A DNA stretch of 64,000 nt from Manihot esculenta (Eukaryota > Streptophyta > Magnoliopsida > Malpighiales > Euphorbiaceae). Made by a program: the position numbers and the translations under genes. The stretch is from the NCBI RefSeq assembly GCF_001659605.2, contig NC_035161.2, positions 744,001-808,000 of the forward strand, in the 5' to 3' direction. Of the stretch, positions 10,703 to 24,424 are shown piece after piece (position 1 is the stretch's first letter; every line of letters starts with the position of its first letter). A model generated the notes under the pieces. That model did not search any database. It was not told where the DNA came from and saw only the letters and a program-made list of their open reading frames with translations.

Positions 10703-11462
10703 TAACTAATCCATTACCTTGCTGACTTCTGAACTCTGACTCTCAGACCTGCAAACCTGGGGGTTAGGGGAGAAGGGTGAGCTAAAAAGCCTAGTGAGTA
10801 GAAACAAGGAAAACAGTTCATTAATTACATACTTTCATGAAATGCATCATAGCACAAACATTCCACATAACGGATTGGACGTTACCTCAAAACTCCCTCT
10901 GTCGGTGCCCGGCCCCCGAAGGAGCTCACACAGGACTTTCGCACATAACATAGTGCCTGGCCCATAGAGAGCTCACACAGGACTTTCACACATAACATAA
11001 GATGGTGCCCAACCCTAAAAGGGCTCACACAGGACTTATCCATCAATGCCCGGCTCTCAGGGGACTTCCCCAGGACTTTCATCATGACATACTTATGGGC
11101 TATTGAAGTCGCCTTAGTCCATCCACATCAACAGTAAATTATGCAATGCGTCATATTCATGAAACTAGTGCAATCAACCTACTACATATAATCATGATGC
11201 ATGAACATGCTTTAGGCATTTGATTTCTTAAAGTACAAGATTAAGTTTAGTCCTACTCACCTCTGGCAGACGCTGACTGACTCTGCAACTGCTAGCACTA
11301 TTGGCTTCCTCGATCCCTCAGGTCCGATCCTACACAGGTGGACTCAAATGAGGTGCCAAACATACTCTAAACAACTCATAAACAACTCTCCAAAAACCCT
11401 CTAAAACCTCCTCAAAACATGCATAGAAAACACCCAAGAAAAGGCTGGACAGGGCACATTCT
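10703..11462 (-). repeat. M2 3' LTR, fragment 1
   Basis: Matches the M2 5' LTR from about 34043 to 34801 base for base with few changes. It is bounded on the left by P1 and on the right by N. The piece corresponding to 33571-34042 is missing and should have been left of P1. It includes the M2 tandem repeat (10904-11083, units ending CTCACACAGGACTTTC). The last five bases, CATTC, are the target duplication of N. Confidence 0.88.
11458..11462. other. Left target-site duplication of N (CATTC)
   Basis: CATTC directly before the N LTR end; the same five bases follow N at 21305-21309. The uninterrupted M2 LTR copy has CATTC once, at about 34797. Confidence 0.93.
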
Positions 11463-13733
11463 GTAACGACCCGAAAATCGGACCGCTACCGGCGCTAGGA
11501 CCCAGGTCGGCATAAGGCCGCCAGGACCCGTAGCAAGCCTGACATGTAACCTGAAAACCTGAAACATCCTATACATGATCATACATTTCCATAAAAATTT
11601 AAAACTTTTCATTTCCCAGCTTGACCTGTGCATACACGATATTAAAATCATAAATCCCAACTAGAATCCTCATCAAATACTCTAGTGGGTCAACATAAAA
11701 AAGAAAACTCAAGCTGGGCTCATCATAAAACATAACTCATCATAAAACATTTTATAAATCTGATCATGTACAAAAGGGACAACTCGAGCATACATTGGGC
11801 AAAGCACAATTCTAAACATTAAATCTTAATACATAATATCTCATCTATTACATTATTCCTCCAACTTTCATGTCCACACTAACTATTACATACACAGACT
11901 CCTTCTTAGCCCTATTGACTTCTAGATCTATCCAGTACCTGCATACCTGGGGGTTAAGGGAAAGGGGTGAGCTACTAGAGCCCAGTGAGTAGAAACATAA
12001 AACATAATTTAAAACATATGCATTATGAAATGCGTCACAACACAAACATAACACATCAAGGATGGAATTGTCACCAATAGCCCTCCACATTGTCCAACTG
12101 TGCTAGAACGTAGAATGGGTCCTAGTCTTTCCCTTCAACATACATAACTGTCCAACTATGCCAGAACGTAGAATGGGTCCTAGTCTTTCTCTTACATAGT
12201 GCCAGCGAACGTAGAATGGGTCCCACTGGTCTTTCATTCCGTATCATGCATAACATAACATCATATCATAGGTTGGGGGCTATGGATCATTCAATGTCCA
12301 TTCACACTAACATCAATATGTGCAATGCAACATATTCGTGAAACTAATGCAACAACCAAAAATATACATAGCATTTATGATGCATGAATCATGCTGAAAC
12401 ATTTCATTAATTTAAAGGTATAGTTTATTCTACTCACCTCTGGCAACTCAGACAACAGTCAACTCACTGCTGGGGTCCTCGGTTCCTCGTGTCCGAACCT
12501 ACACAGGTGGACTCAAATGAGGGACCAAACATACTAGAACATAACTCTAAAATACTCCCCAAAAACCCCCTAAAAACACCTCAAAACATCCATGGAAAAC
12601 ATGCAAGAAATGGCTGAATAGGGCACTTTCGGCGGCCGAAAGTCCCTCCAGAGCCGAAAGTCAGGCAGGTTCGGCGGCACCTTCGGCGGTCGAAACTCCC
12701 AGACAGAGACGAAACTCATGCATGTTCGGCGGCACTTTCGGCGACCGAAACTGCCCTCCAGAGACGAAAGTCCTCTTTCGGGGGCAGGCTTCGGCAGCCG
12801 AATGCTGCCTCCACAAGGGGGTTCGGCGGCCGAAAGTACCTTCGGCGGCCGAACCTGGTTTCTGCCAAAGGGCAGAAACTCGATTCCACATGCATTTTCG
12901 CCTCCCAATCAAAATCATCAACCACAAACTTATTCTACAACACTCACAATCATGCATAACAGCTCCTAGGGGCTCCAAACTATCCTAAACCCCATCTACA
13001 ACACATCAAACATGCATAAACAACATACATTACTCATAAAAATAACATTGGACCCAAAAACATAAACATGCATCTAGACTCCCAAATCTTGCATAAAACT
13101 CATATAAATCATAAAAGGAGAGTAGATCGAAACTTACCTCTTAAAGATCGAGAGGAAGAATGATCTTAGCTTGGAGAATGGAGAGATCGGGCTCCAAGAA
13201 CCTCCAAGTTCCCAAACTTGCTCTTTTAGCTTAAAATCTTCAAAACCAAGTTGTAAAACTCATTAAAACCAAGAAAACTAGTAGGAAGAAGCTCAAAATC
13301 ATCAAGGGACGGCGGAGAGCTCACCTTGATCGAAAATGGGCGAAACCTCGCCCGTTCGGATATGGGGACCCCTTTATAGCAGCTGGCCAGGCCACTTTCG
13401 GGAGCCGAACGTGCCTCCGCATGCATGCAATGTTCGGCGGCCGAACATGAAGTTCGGCGGCTGAACCTGCACTTCCCTCACTTATGCTTTCGAGGGCTTA
13501 AAGCACTCCCGAAGGCATGCATGTTCGGCGGCCGAATCTCAAAGTTCAGCGGCCGAACCTGGGTCTTCCTCCTAGGTTGATTTCATGCAAAACTCATTTA
13601 ATTTCTTACTTAAAACCCTTAAATACATGAAAACATTTATAAAAACATCCTTTTACCCTACTAGGGAGTTCCGACACCCGAGATTCCGCTGGAAGACAGG
13701 AATTCCGATGCTGGGGTCTAGCCGGGTATTACA
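11463..13733 (-). repeat. N 3' LTR
   Basis: Starts (minus strand) TGTAATACCCGG at 13733 and ends GGGTCGTTACA at 11463. It has reverse-complement TATA, donor (TTACCTCTT near 13135) and palindrome clusters. Its tandem slot (12091-12235) has three units containing GAACGTAGAATGGGTCC. Confidence 0.92.
12091..12235. repeat. N 3' LTR tandem repeat
   Basis: Three imperfect units sharing GAACGTAGAATGGGTCC and GTCTTTC; the third is shortened. The same array is at 19697-19842 in the 5' LTR. The units are unrelated to the arrays at the same place in P1, P2, P3, P4 and M2. Confidence 0.82.
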
Positions 13734-13770
13734 TTCTCCCCCCCGTAAGAACATTCGTCCCCGAATGTTC
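13734..13770 (-). promoter_or_regulatory. N polypurine tract and hairpin
   Basis: Minus strand: perfect inverted repeat GAACATTCG / CGAATGTTC around GGGA (13770-13749), then ACGGGGGGGAGAA next to the LTR. Same arrangement and sequence as in P1 and P4. Confidence 0.8.
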
Positions 13771-13831
13771 CTCAACTAACTCATGCATAGCAACAATCAT
13801 AAACATACAACAAAACTCAGAGATACTAACC

Positions 13832-16495
13832 TCAAAACAGATGGGGATATTGCCGGAGCATAGACTCCCGTGTCTCCCAAGTACACTCTTCTATGTTGTG
13901 GTGGTTCCAGAGGACTTTCACCATCGGGATTTCCTTGTTCCTCAACCTTCTGATCTGCGTGTCCAAGATTCGCACTGGCTGCTCAACATAAGTGAGATCT
14001 CCAAGGATCTCTACATCTGGCTCACTAAGAACCTTACCTGGATTAGACACGAACTTTCTCAACATGGAAACATGGAAAACCGGATGGATTCTCTCCATCG
14101 AAGCGGGCAAGTCCAGCTTGTACGATACATTCCCGACCTTCTGAAGGACTTCAAAGGGACCGATGTACCGTGGGGCTAGCTTACCCTTCTTCCTAAAGCG
14201 AACCACCCCCTTCATAGGAGACACCTTAAGCAGAACAAGATCCCCCTCCTGAAACTCTAGCTGCCTCCTGCGAACATCTGCATAGCTCTTCTGCCGACTG
14301 CTGGCAGTTCTGATCCTCTCTCTGATTATGGGTACTACCCTGCTGGTGAGCTCAACTAGCTCTGGGCCTGCCAAGGTCCTCTCTCCCACTTCTTCCCAGC
14401 ATATAGGTGATCTGCACTTCCTCCCATATAAAGCTTCATATGGAGCCATCCCTATGCTAGCATGATGGCTGTTATTGTAGGCAAACTCCACCAAGGGTAG
14501 ATGTTGCCTCCAAGAACCGCCAAAATCTAGCACACACATTCTGAGCATGTCTTCAATTGTCTGGATGGTCCTCTCTGACTGTCCATCAGTCTGTGGGTGG
14601 AAGGCAGTACTGAAGTCTAATCTGGTACCCATAGCATTCTACAGACTCTGCCAAAACCTGGAGGTGAACTGGGGCCCTCTATCAGACACTATTGAGACAG
14701 AAACCCCATGCAGCTTGACAATCTCATCAACATATATCTGTGTCAGTTTATCCACAGAGTAGCCACTCCTGACAGGGATGAAGTGAGCAGACTTGGTGAG
14801 TCTGTCCACGATCACCCATATGGAGTCCAACCTGTTGGACGTTGCCGGTAGCCCTACTACAAAATCCATGGCTATATTCTCCCATTTCCACTCGGGAATC
14901 GGCAGTGAGCTAAGCATTCCAGCTGGCTTCTGGTGTTCTAGCTTCACCCTCTGACAAACATCACAGGCTGACACGAACAGTGCCAGATCCTTCTTCATAG
15001 CTAGCCACCAATACACTCTCTTCAAATCCTGATACATTTTGGTGGCCCCAGGGTGAACGTTGTATCTGGCATTATGGGCTTCTCCCATAATGTCTCCCTT
15101 TAGGCTGATGTCATCTGGTACACACAACCTGTTCCCGTAGCGGAGCATCTCCTTATCATCAAATCTGAACTCATCACTCTTGCCAGACTGAACAGTCCTG
15201 GCAATCTTGACCAACTCCGGGTCCTCATGCTGCTTCTGAGGCACCTGCTCAAGAAACACGGGTGACACTCTCATCTGAGCTATCAAAGCCCCTGTACCAG
15301 ACAACTCCAACTGCAACCGTCATTCAAAATTCTATGGAATTCCTTTACCACCGGCCTCCTCTCTGCTGAAATGTGGGATAGACTGCCAAGTGATTTCCGG
15401 GTTAAGACGTCTGCCACAACATTCGCCTTACCCGGATGGTACTGGATCTTGCAATCATAGTCACTCAATAGCTCTACCCATCTCCTCTGCCTCAGGTTCA
15501 ATTCTCTCTGACTCAGAATGTACTGCAGGCTCTTATGATCTGTGAAGATCTCACACTTAACCCCATAAAGGTAATGCCTCCACATCTTGAGTGCAAAGAT
15601 AACTGCTGCCATCTCTAGATCATGTGTGGGGTAATTCAACTCATGCTTCTTCAGCTGCCTAGAGGCATAAGCGATTACCCTCTCATTCTGCATCAACACA
15701 TAACCCAGTCCCACACGGGATGCATCATAGAACACTGTGAAGTTCTCATCACTGGTCGGCAGAGCTAACACCAGTGCTGAAGTCAACCTCCTCTTCAATT
15801 CCTCAAAACTCTCTTCACGTTGATCAGTCCACACAAACCTCTGATTCTTCTTGGTCAATCTGGTCATGGGAGCGGCAATCTTAGAGAAGTCCTGAACGAA
15901 CCTCCTGTAGTAACCAGCCAAACCCAGAAAGCTCTTGATCTCGGTCACTGAAGTGGGTCGAGGCCAGTTAGCTACAGCCTCTACCTTCTTGGGGTCTACC
16001 TCAATTCCCTGTTCTGACACAACATGCCCCAAGAATGAAATGCTCCTCAGCCAGAACTCACATTTAGAGAACTTGGCATACAAGCCATGCTCCCTCAGGG
16101 TCTGTAGAACGATTCTCAGATGTTGGGCATGCTCCTCTGCATTTCTGGAATACACTAGGATATCATCAATGAAGACAATAACGAAGTGATCCAGATACTG
16201 ACTGAAAACTCTGTTCATGAGGTCCATGAATGCTGCAAGGGCATTGGTTAGCCCGCATTACAAGGAACTCAAAATGCCCATATCTGGTCCTGAAAGCTGT
16301 CTTCGGTACATCTTCCTCCCTTATCCTCAGCTGATGGTACCCCGATCTCAGATCTATCTTGGAGAAACACCCAGCCCCAGCTAGCTGGTCAAATAGATCG
16401 TCGATCCTAGGCAACGGGTACTTGTTCTTGGTAGTGACTTTGTTCAACTGCCTGTAGTCGATGCAAAGCCTGAGGGATCCATCCTTCTTTCTCAC
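13832..16495 (-). pseudogene. N RT, RNase H, integrase and chromodomain, broken
   Basis: Read on the minus strand as 16495-16166, 16227-15283, 15316-14639 and 14632-13832. RT ([29 protein letters not shown]) is broken near 16255, where about 5 bases (CGTTC in relatives) are lost. RNase H ([21 protein letters not shown]) runs into a second frameshift near 15300. Integrase ([16 protein letters not shown]) has TAG at 14641-14639 where relatives have CAG. The DDE end, GPY/F block and chromodomain ([14 protein letters not shown], ending QYPHLF) are intact after that. No active pol can be made. Confidence 0.9.
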
Positions 16496-16519
16496 AAATA
16501 ATACAGGAGCACCCCAAGG

Positions 16520-18805
16520 TTAGGTACTCGGGCGGATGAAACCCTTGTCTACCAGTTCTTGCAACTGCTCTCTTAACTCCTTCAGTTCTGCTGGTGCCAT
16601 CCTGTAGGGAGGGATAGAGATTGGTCTGGTTCCAGGCATCAATTCAATTTCAAACTCTATCTCCCTAGCAGGTGGTAGTCCTGGAAGCTCCTCTGGGAAA
16701 ACATCCTGAAATTCTCTGACAACTGGCACTGAAGCTGGCTCCCTGACCTGACTATTAAGCTCCCTCACATGAGCCAAATACCCCTGACATCCCTTCCTAA
16801 GCAACCTACGAGCCTGTAGGGCTGATATCAGACCTCTAGGCGTACCCCTCTTGTCTCCTCTGAAGACGACCTCAGACCCATCCTGACCTCTGAACCTGAC
16901 TACCTTGTCCGTGCAGTCCAAGGTAGCACCATGGGCAGATAGCCAATCCATCCCTAGAATGACGTCAAAATCTATCAAGTCTAGAACCACTAGGTCGGTT
17001 GGAAGGCATCTATCCTCAACAAACACTGGACAACCTCGGCAGACTGACTCTGCCACTGATGGATCACACTTGGGTCCACTGACCCAGAGGGGACACTCTA
17101 ACCCAGAGACTATCAAACCCAATCTCTCAACAGCTCTCAGCGCAACAAAAGAATGAGATGCACCAGGGTCCATTAATGCATACACATCAGAACAGCCAAT
17201 GATGAGATTACCTGCCACCACGGTGTTGGATGTGTTCACCTCCTGCTGAGTCATGGTGAAAATCCTGGCTGGAGCTGATGGACCTTCACCTCGGGAACCT
17301 GAAGAAGAGGCTGCCCCTCTCCCTCTGCCTCTGCCACTGCCCTGAGTCATGGCTGGAGCTGCTGGCTGTGCCACACTACCCGAAGCGGTCTGCTGGGAGT
17401 GTCCCATAAAAGGTGCTCTAGGACACTCCCGAGCCATGTGTCCCTCCTGTCCACATCTGAAGCAAGTATTAGTCCCAGCCCGACACACTCCTCTGTGCAG
17501 CCTACCACACCTTACACACTCTGCACCATCTGAGCCTGAGCTCGAGCCACTGCCTAATCCCAGACCGGATTTCAACTTATTCCAGAACTTATTCTTCTTC
17601 GGCTTCTTGGTGGTGTTATTCCACTTCTTGCTACCTGAGCTCTGAAGAGAGGGGCCTGACCTTCCTTTGCCTGGAGTCTTAGAACCTGATGCTTGGGCCA
17701 CTGACTGCTTCACTGACCCCTCAATGATAGCACTGGCTTCCATCCTTCGAGCCATATCCACCACAGTGTGGAAACTTTCCCTCTCAACTGACTGAATTAA
17801 TGAGGAGTACCTGGAATGCAGCTTCATAACATACCTCTTAGCCTTCTTGGAACCTGTGTTTAGAGCTTGCCCTGAGAATGGCAACAGCTCCAAGAACTTA
17901 TCTGTGTATTCCTCCACATTCATATCTTCTGTCTGCCTCAGCTGCTCAAACTCAATCATCTTCAGTTCTCTGGAACTGTCTAGAAAAGCCCACCCTGCAA
18001 AAGCATTGGCAAACTCCTCCCAGGTCATGCTATCTAGTCTTGGGTCCACATAGCACTTGAACCATTCCCGTGCCTTCTTGCACTTTAAAGTGAACCCTGC
18101 CATCTGTATGGCTCTACTGTCATCTGCCCCTAACTCATCAGTGATCATCTTCACTACCCTCAAGTACTCAAAGGGATCATCCCCTGACTTGTATTTGGGA
18201 GCATCCAGCTTGAGGTAATCTGTCATCTTGACCTTACTCCCACTGGCTGAGCTAGGTCCAGAAGGTTGGGCAACTGGGGCTGGTGGTTCAGTAGGTGGTG
18301 GAGGTGGGGGTGCAGCATTCCCCGAGGTGGGGTTTGCTGGGTTAGGATAGAAGGGTGAGGGTGGATAAGCTGGGTACTATGGGTAAGGTGGATAGAAAGG
18401 TGGATAAGGCATGTAGGTAGGGTAAGGGTTAAAGCTGGAGTAATCCGATGTGCCCCCCATCGGATACCCTGAACCCTATGGAAAGGGTAGATAATGGGGT
18501 GGAAAACCATACCCCAAGGCCTGAACGCCTCCCTGAGACTCCCCTGTCCCTTCCTCCGATATGCTGACATCCAGATTCCCATCCCTCCTCTGCTCTTCTT
18601 CCATAACCTCCCTCACATCCGAAGAACTTCCTCCTCTATCTGTCCCCCTTCTGCTAGCATCAAAAGACCTTCTAGGGTCCCTTGACACTCTCTCTCTGCT
18701 TGATCTACATGACATTGCCCTAGGCAATGCAGGAGGACGGGCATCAGTGCCCTCATTCTCTGGTGGTACTCCAGTCAATCGTGCAGATCGACGAGTGCCT
18801 CTCAT
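16520..18805 (-). pseudogene. N gag and protease, frameshifted
   Basis: The gag start ATG (18805-18803) opens MRGTRRSARLTG, as in P2, P3, P4 and M2. The Pro/Tyr-rich N-terminal part changes frame twice (near 18500 and 18225). The capsid domain begins MTDYLKLDAPKYKSGDDPFE and is followed by the CCHC knuckle [14 protein letters not shown], an Arg-Gly tract and protease with DPGAS and VILGMDWLS. The gag/protease boundary reads MTQQE with CAG CAG, so no stop separates the two. The frame ends at TAA where relatives have serine, just inside RT (FIRPST). Confidence 0.88.
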
Positions 18806-19067
18806 CCTGATTCTGAAAACAACACAGCACACTCAAACATTAGCATCAAATGGTTCATGTGGAAACACATGAACCCACACATACATAACATAGCATATCA
18901 TTAATGCACATGCATAGAATCATGGCATTTCACATCATCATAACAAGATAGGACTCAACACCCTATCCTAGTGGACATGAATTTCCTATTGTGCTTGCCC
19001 TACCATAACATCTATGAGCCCGACACTCTAGGTCCGACCATATGAACCTAGGGCTCTGATACCAATC
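18806..19067 (-). promoter_or_regulatory. N leader: primer site, two hairpins, candidate splice acceptor
   Basis: The primer site TGGTATCAGAGC is the reverse complement of 19053-19064. Hairpin 1 (18967-18947) has a 7-bp stem and 7-base loop; hairpin 2 (18875-18852) is a perfect 10-bp stem with a 4-base loop. TGCTAATG, branch-point-like, lies downstream, then TTGTTTTCAG (intron end 18813), eight bases before the gag ATG. The same order occurs in M2, P2, P3 and P4. Confidence 0.65.
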
Positions 19068-21304
19068 TGTAACGACCCGAAAATCGGACCGCTACCGGCG
19101 CTAGGACCCAGGTCGGCATAAGGCCGCCAGGACCCGTAGCAAGCCTGACATGTAACCTGAAAACCTGAAACATCCTATACATGATCATACATTTCCATAA
19201 AAATTTAAAACTTTTCATTTCCCAGCTTGACCTGTGCATACACGATATTAAAATCATAAATCCCAACTAGAATCCTCATCAAATACTCTAGTGGGTCAAC
19301 ATAAAAAAGAAAACTCAAGCTGGGCTCATCATAAAACATAACTCATCATAAAACATTTTATAAATCTGATCATGTACAAAAGGGACAACTCGAGCATACA
19401 TTGGGCAAAGCACAATTCTAAACATTAAATCTTAAAACATAATATCTCATCTATTACATTATTCCTCCAACTTTCATGTCCACACTAACTATTACATACA
19501 CAGACTCCTTCTTAGCCCTGCTGACTTCTAGATCTATCCAGTACCTGCACACCTGGGGGTTAAGGGAAAGGGGTGAGCTACTAGAGCCCAGTGAGTAGAA
19601 ACATAAAACATAATTTAACACATATGCATTATGAAATGCGTCACAACACAAACATAACACATCAAGGATGGAATTGTCACCAATAGCCCTCCACATTGTC
19701 CAACTGTGCCAGAACGTAGAATGGGTCCTGGTCTTTCCCTTAAACATACATAACTGTCCAACTATGCCAGAACATAGAATGGGTCCTGGTCTTTCTCTTA
19801 CATAGTGCCAGCGAACGTAGAATGGGTCCCACTGGTCTTTCATTCTGTATCATGCATAACATAACATCATATCATAGGTTGGGGGCTATGGATCATTCAA
19901 TGTCCATCCACACTAACATCAATATGTGCAATGCAACATATTCGTGAAACTAATGCAACAACCTAAAATATACATAGCATTTATGATGCATGAATCATGC
20001 TGAAACATTTCATTAATTTAAAGGTATAGTTTATTTTACTCACCTTTGGCAACTCAGACAACAGTCAACTCACTGCTGGGGTCCTCGGTTCCTCGTGTCC
20101 GAACCTACACAGGTGGACTCAAATGAGGGACCAAACATACTAGAACATAACTCTAAAATACTCCCCAAAAACCCCCTAAAAACACCTCAAAACATCCATG
20201 GAAAACATGCAAGAAATGGCTGAACAGGGCACTTTCGGCGGCAGGTTCGGCGGCCGAAAGTCCCTCCAGAGCCGAAAGTCAGGCAGGTTCGGCGGCACCT
20301 TCGGCGGCCGAAACTCCCAGACAGAGACGAAACTCATGCATGTTCGGCGGCACTTTCGGCGGCCGAAACTGCCCTCCAGAGACGAAAGTCCTCTTTCGGG
20401 GGCAGGCTTCGGCAGCCGAATGCTGCCTCCATAAGGGGGTTCAGCGGCCGAAAGTACCTTCAGCGGCCGAACCTGGTTTCTGCCAAAGGGCAGAAACTCG
20501 ATTCCACATGCATTTTCGCCTCCCAATCAAAATCATCAACCACAAACTTATTCTACAACACTCACAAACATGCATAACAGCTCCTAGGTGCTCCAAACTA
20601 TCCTAAACCCCATCTACAACACATCAAACATGCATAAACAACATACATTACACATAAAAATAACATTGGACCCAAAAACATAAACATGCATCTACACTCC
20701 CAAATCTTGCATAAAACTCATATAAATCATAAAAGAAGAGTAGATCGAAGCTTACCTCTTAAAGATCGAGAGGAAGAACGATCCTAGCTTGGAGAATGGA
20801 GAGATCGGGCTCCAAGAACCTCCAAGTTCCCAAACTTGCTCTTTTAGCTTAAAATCTTCAAAACCAAGTTGTAAAACTCATTAAAACCAAGAAAACTAGT
20901 AGGAAGAAGCTCAAAATCATCAAGGGACGGCGGAGAGCTCACCTTGACCGAAAATGGGCGAAACCTCGCCCGTTCGGATATGGGGACCCCTTTATAGCGG
21001 CTGGCCAGGCCACTTTTGGGAGCCGAACGTGCCTCCGCATGCATGCAATGTTCAGCGGCCGAACCTGCACTTCCCTCACTTATGCTTTCGGGGGCCTAAA
21101 GCACTCCCGAAGGCATGCATGCTCGGAACCTGGGTCTTCCTCCGAGGTTGATTTCATGCAAAACTCATTTAATTTCTTACTTAAAAACCTTAAATACATG
21201 AAAACATTTATAAAAACATCCTTTTATCCTACTAGGGAGTTCCGACACCCGAGATTCCGCCGGAAGGCAGGAATTCAGATGCCGGGGTCTAGCCGGGTAT
21301 TACA
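19068..21304 (-). repeat. N 5' LTR
   Basis: Ends match the 3' LTR. The TATA box is reverse-complemented at 20996-20991 and the donor GT at 20755-20754. Compared with the 3' LTR it lacks two short pieces near 21050 and 21125 and has an extra GCAGGTTCGGCGGC near 20240. Both kinds of change fall in the palindrome clusters, which suggests slippage or recombination there. Confidence 0.92.
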
Positions 21305-22150
21305 CATTCGGCGGTACCTCCGGCGGTCGAAGTCCCCCTCCAGATCCGAAACTCAAGTAGGTTCGGCGGCAGGTTCGACGGCCGAAGGTTCTCCCGCATC
21401 CGAAAGTCAGGCACTTTCGGTGGCACTTTCGACGGCCAAAACTCTAAGACAGAAACGAAAATCAGCCTTCGAGGGCATGTTCGGCAGCCGAAAGACTGCC
21501 TCCCATGCAGGTTCGGCGGCCGAACCTGGTCCCCTCTGGACGACACGTCCGAATATGTACAAGCCAAAACCAACTCAAAAACACCTAAATCCTTTCAAAC
21601 TCTCTCCCAAACATGCATACTCACTCCCACATGGATATAGGGGCATACACTAACTTAAAACCCCAATAAAACATCATGAAAACATACATTAACATACTTT
21701 GGGCATAAAACCCACATAAACCCTAACATTGGAGAAAACCCCAACACATGCATATCTACCCATAACCAAGCATTAAAACTCACTTAAAACAAAGGGAAGA
21801 GCGAGGATCTACACTTACCTCTTGGAGATCGAGAGTTGGTACGACCCGAACCTTAGAGATGTGGAGAAATCTAGCTCCGGGGTCTCCAAGCTCCAAATCT
21901 TTGATCCAAGCTTAAAACTCTTCAAAACAATAATAAAACTCATGAAAACTAGAGGGATTGAAGGAAAAGCAAGAAATCGACCAAAGGAGGGCATGAACTC
22001 ACCTCAGCCCGAGAATGGGGAGAAAACTCGCCCATTTTCGGTCTGGGGCCTTTTATAGGTGACCGGCTGAACCTCCTTTGGCGACCAAACCAGCTCCCTA
22101 AACTCTCCCATGTTCGACGGCCGAACTTGAGGTTCGGTGGCCGAACCTGG
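21305..22150 (-). repeat. M2 3' LTR, fragment 2
   Basis: Continues the M2 LTR after N, starting with the second CATTC. It matches the M2 5' LTR from about 34797 to 35650, including the reverse-complement donor (TTACCTCTTGGAGATCGAGAG near 21820) and TATA region (TTTTATAGG near 22050). It ends with CCTGG (22146-22150), the left target duplication of P2. Confidence 0.88.
22146..22150. other. Left target-site duplication of P2 (CCTGG)
   Basis: CCTGG precedes the P2 5' LTR and the same five bases follow its 3' LTR at 30831-30835. Confidence 0.95.
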
Positions 22151-24424
22151 TGTAATACCCGGCTAGATTCAGACATCGGAATTCCTACCATCCGGGGGAG
22201 TTCGAGGATGTCAGAGGTCTCTGGAAGGGTAAGAGAAAGTTTTCTAAAATATGTGCAAGTGTTTTAAAGGTTTAGCGTAGAAAAGGATTGAGTTTTGAAG
22301 AGATATGGCCAAGGAGGCATTTTGCCATGTTCGGCCCCCTAAGGTTAAGTTCGGCCGCCTAAAGTGCCCAATGTTCGGCCCCCGAAGGTTATGTTCGGCC
22401 CCCGAAAGTTGCATAATTTTGCATGCGATTCGGCAGCCGAACCTGAGGCGGTTGCTCATCTATAAGGGCACCGAGTGGCAGAAAAAGGAGGAGGTTTCTT
22501 CTCTCCTTCTGACCTAGGTGAGGTCTTGATCTCCTTAAAGTATTTTCATGGTTTTTCTTCACATCTTTCACGGTTTTCATGAGTTTTACCCTTGTTTTGA
22601 AGAGTTGTGAGCTTGAAACAAGGTTTTGGAGTTTGAAGCTTTTGAAGCTTGGTTTCTCCATATCTTTGAGTTTGGATCATCTCAGCCTTTGTTCTTCAAG
22701 AGGTAAGTGTTGATCCATGGTTCTTATGATGTTTTTATGAGTTTTGTAAAGGGAAAAGGGAGCTAGGCATGAGTTTGCATGAGATGTGCATAATAGGGTT
22801 ATGAATCCTTTATGTTTGATGTGTGTCTTGTGAGCTTGTTTGTTGGAGTTTAAAGTTATTTGAAGCTCCCTTAGGCTTGTTGAAGTGTTTATGCATGTTT
22901 TAGAAGGGTTAAATGCATGTGTTGAGGTCTGAACAGGTGATGGAGGGACTGGCAGGCGTCCTTGTGCACGAAACTGAGTTCTGGCTAAACTCAGGTTCGG
23001 CCCCCGAAAGTCCAAGTTAGGCCGCCGAACATGCCTGACTTTCGTCTCTAGAGGAGACATTCGGCCGCCGAAGGTGCTGCCGAAGGTGCCCTGTCCAGCC
23101 TTCCTTTGCTTGTTTTGCATGCATGTTTTGTGATGTTTTAGAGGGTTTTTGGAGAGATGTTCATAGTTATGTTAGAGTATGTTTGGTACCTCATTTAAGT
23201 CCATCTGTGTAGGATTGGACCGAGGAACCGAGGAGGCTCCAGAGTTAGAGTTGGCCCAGAGTTAGCCAGCATTGGCTAGAGGTGAGTGGAACTAAACTTC
23301 ATATTTTACTTGAGAAATGACACGATTCTAGCATGATCCATGCATCATAAACTGCCATGTTATGTATTAGGTTGTATTGCATTAGACTTCACGACGATGA
23401 TACATTGCATATACGTTGTTGGTTATGTGGATGAATGTTGGATGATCCTTAGCCCTTGACAGAGAGCAGATACATATTTGTGGCATGAGATAGCCATACC
23501 AGGTCGCCCCTGGATAGTCCAGGTCGCTCCTGGTACTATGAGTGAGACAGCTGGGCTGTCAAAGCAGAGATAAGAGTAGACCAGGTGATGACATCGTCTC
23601 CCTGGCCCAGTTGGTCATGTTATGATATCAGAGCAGAGATAAGAGTAGACCAGGTGATGACATCGTCTCCCTGGCACAGTTGGTCAGATTATCACATGTA
23701 GTTGAGGGCTATTGGTGACAAGTTCATCCTTGAGATGATATGTTTGTGATGTGATGCATTTCATGACAGCATGTAATGAATGAACTGTTTTTATTGTTCC
23801 TCCTCACTGGGCTGTAGTAGCTCATCCCACTCCCTTAACCCCAGTTTTGCAGGTTCTGAGATAGCTATGGGAAGTTAAAGTTAGCAAGAGTACAGAGGAA
23901 AGTTATGCATGAATGTATGTTTGTAATAGCATAGTGGACATGATGTAATTAAAAGATTAGTTGTAATGTAATGTATAGATATGTACTGTCGTATACTGGA
24001 TAGACTTGTGCTTTTCCTAGTATCCTTGCTATAGTGTGATGTATGATTAATCCCTTGTACATGAATCTTGTTTTACGTTTCTTGATGAGAAATGTGTGAG
24101 TTAGGCTTAATGTATGGCTTTGATGTGATACCAGTGGATTGTGTTACAGAGAAAAAGGGTTTAAATCCCTTGATCCACAGCAGATAGTAGTCCCTGGTAT
24201 AGGCCCTGAGGGCCATTTCAGATTGATATATCTGAGTAGCAGTAGTTAAGCCTACAGAGTTTACAGGATTGGTGAGTATCTTTGTATCATGTATGGGATT
24301 TATCAGGTACACAGAGAGTATAGTCGGCTTGCTACGGGTCCCGGCGGCCTTAAGCCGATCTGGATCCTAGTGCCAGTGATGGTTCGGGCCGTTACTGAGG
24401 GGTACCGGTTTCCGGGTCGTTACA
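22151..24424 (+). repeat. P2 5' LTR
   Basis: TGTAATACCCGG to GGGTCGTTACA. TATAAGGG at 22461, donor AGAG|GTAAGTG (GT 22703-22704), palindrome motifs at about 22330-22445 and 22990-23090. The tandem slot is at 23564-23687. Confidence 0.95.
23564..23687. repeat. P2 LTR tandem repeat, 69-bp unit
   Basis: Two near-identical copies of a unit beginning GCAGAGATAAGAGTAGACCA at 23564 and 23633. The same array is at 29970-30093 in the 3' LTR. Confidence 0.88.

Larger units (their letters stand above)
11463..21304 (-). mobile_element. N: complete minus-strand Tekay/Del-type chromovirus
   Basis: Two LTRs (3' LTR 11463-13733, 5' LTR 19068-21304), a primer-binding site complementary to initiator tRNA-Met (19053-19064), gag, protease, RT, RNase H, integrase, chromodomain, and a hairpin plus polypurine tract (13734-13770). 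It is flanked by CATTC duplications and sits in the M2 3' LTR. The LTRs differ by several small deletions or duplications and many substitutions, so it is older than P2 and P4. Coding frames are broken in at least five places. Confidence 0.95.
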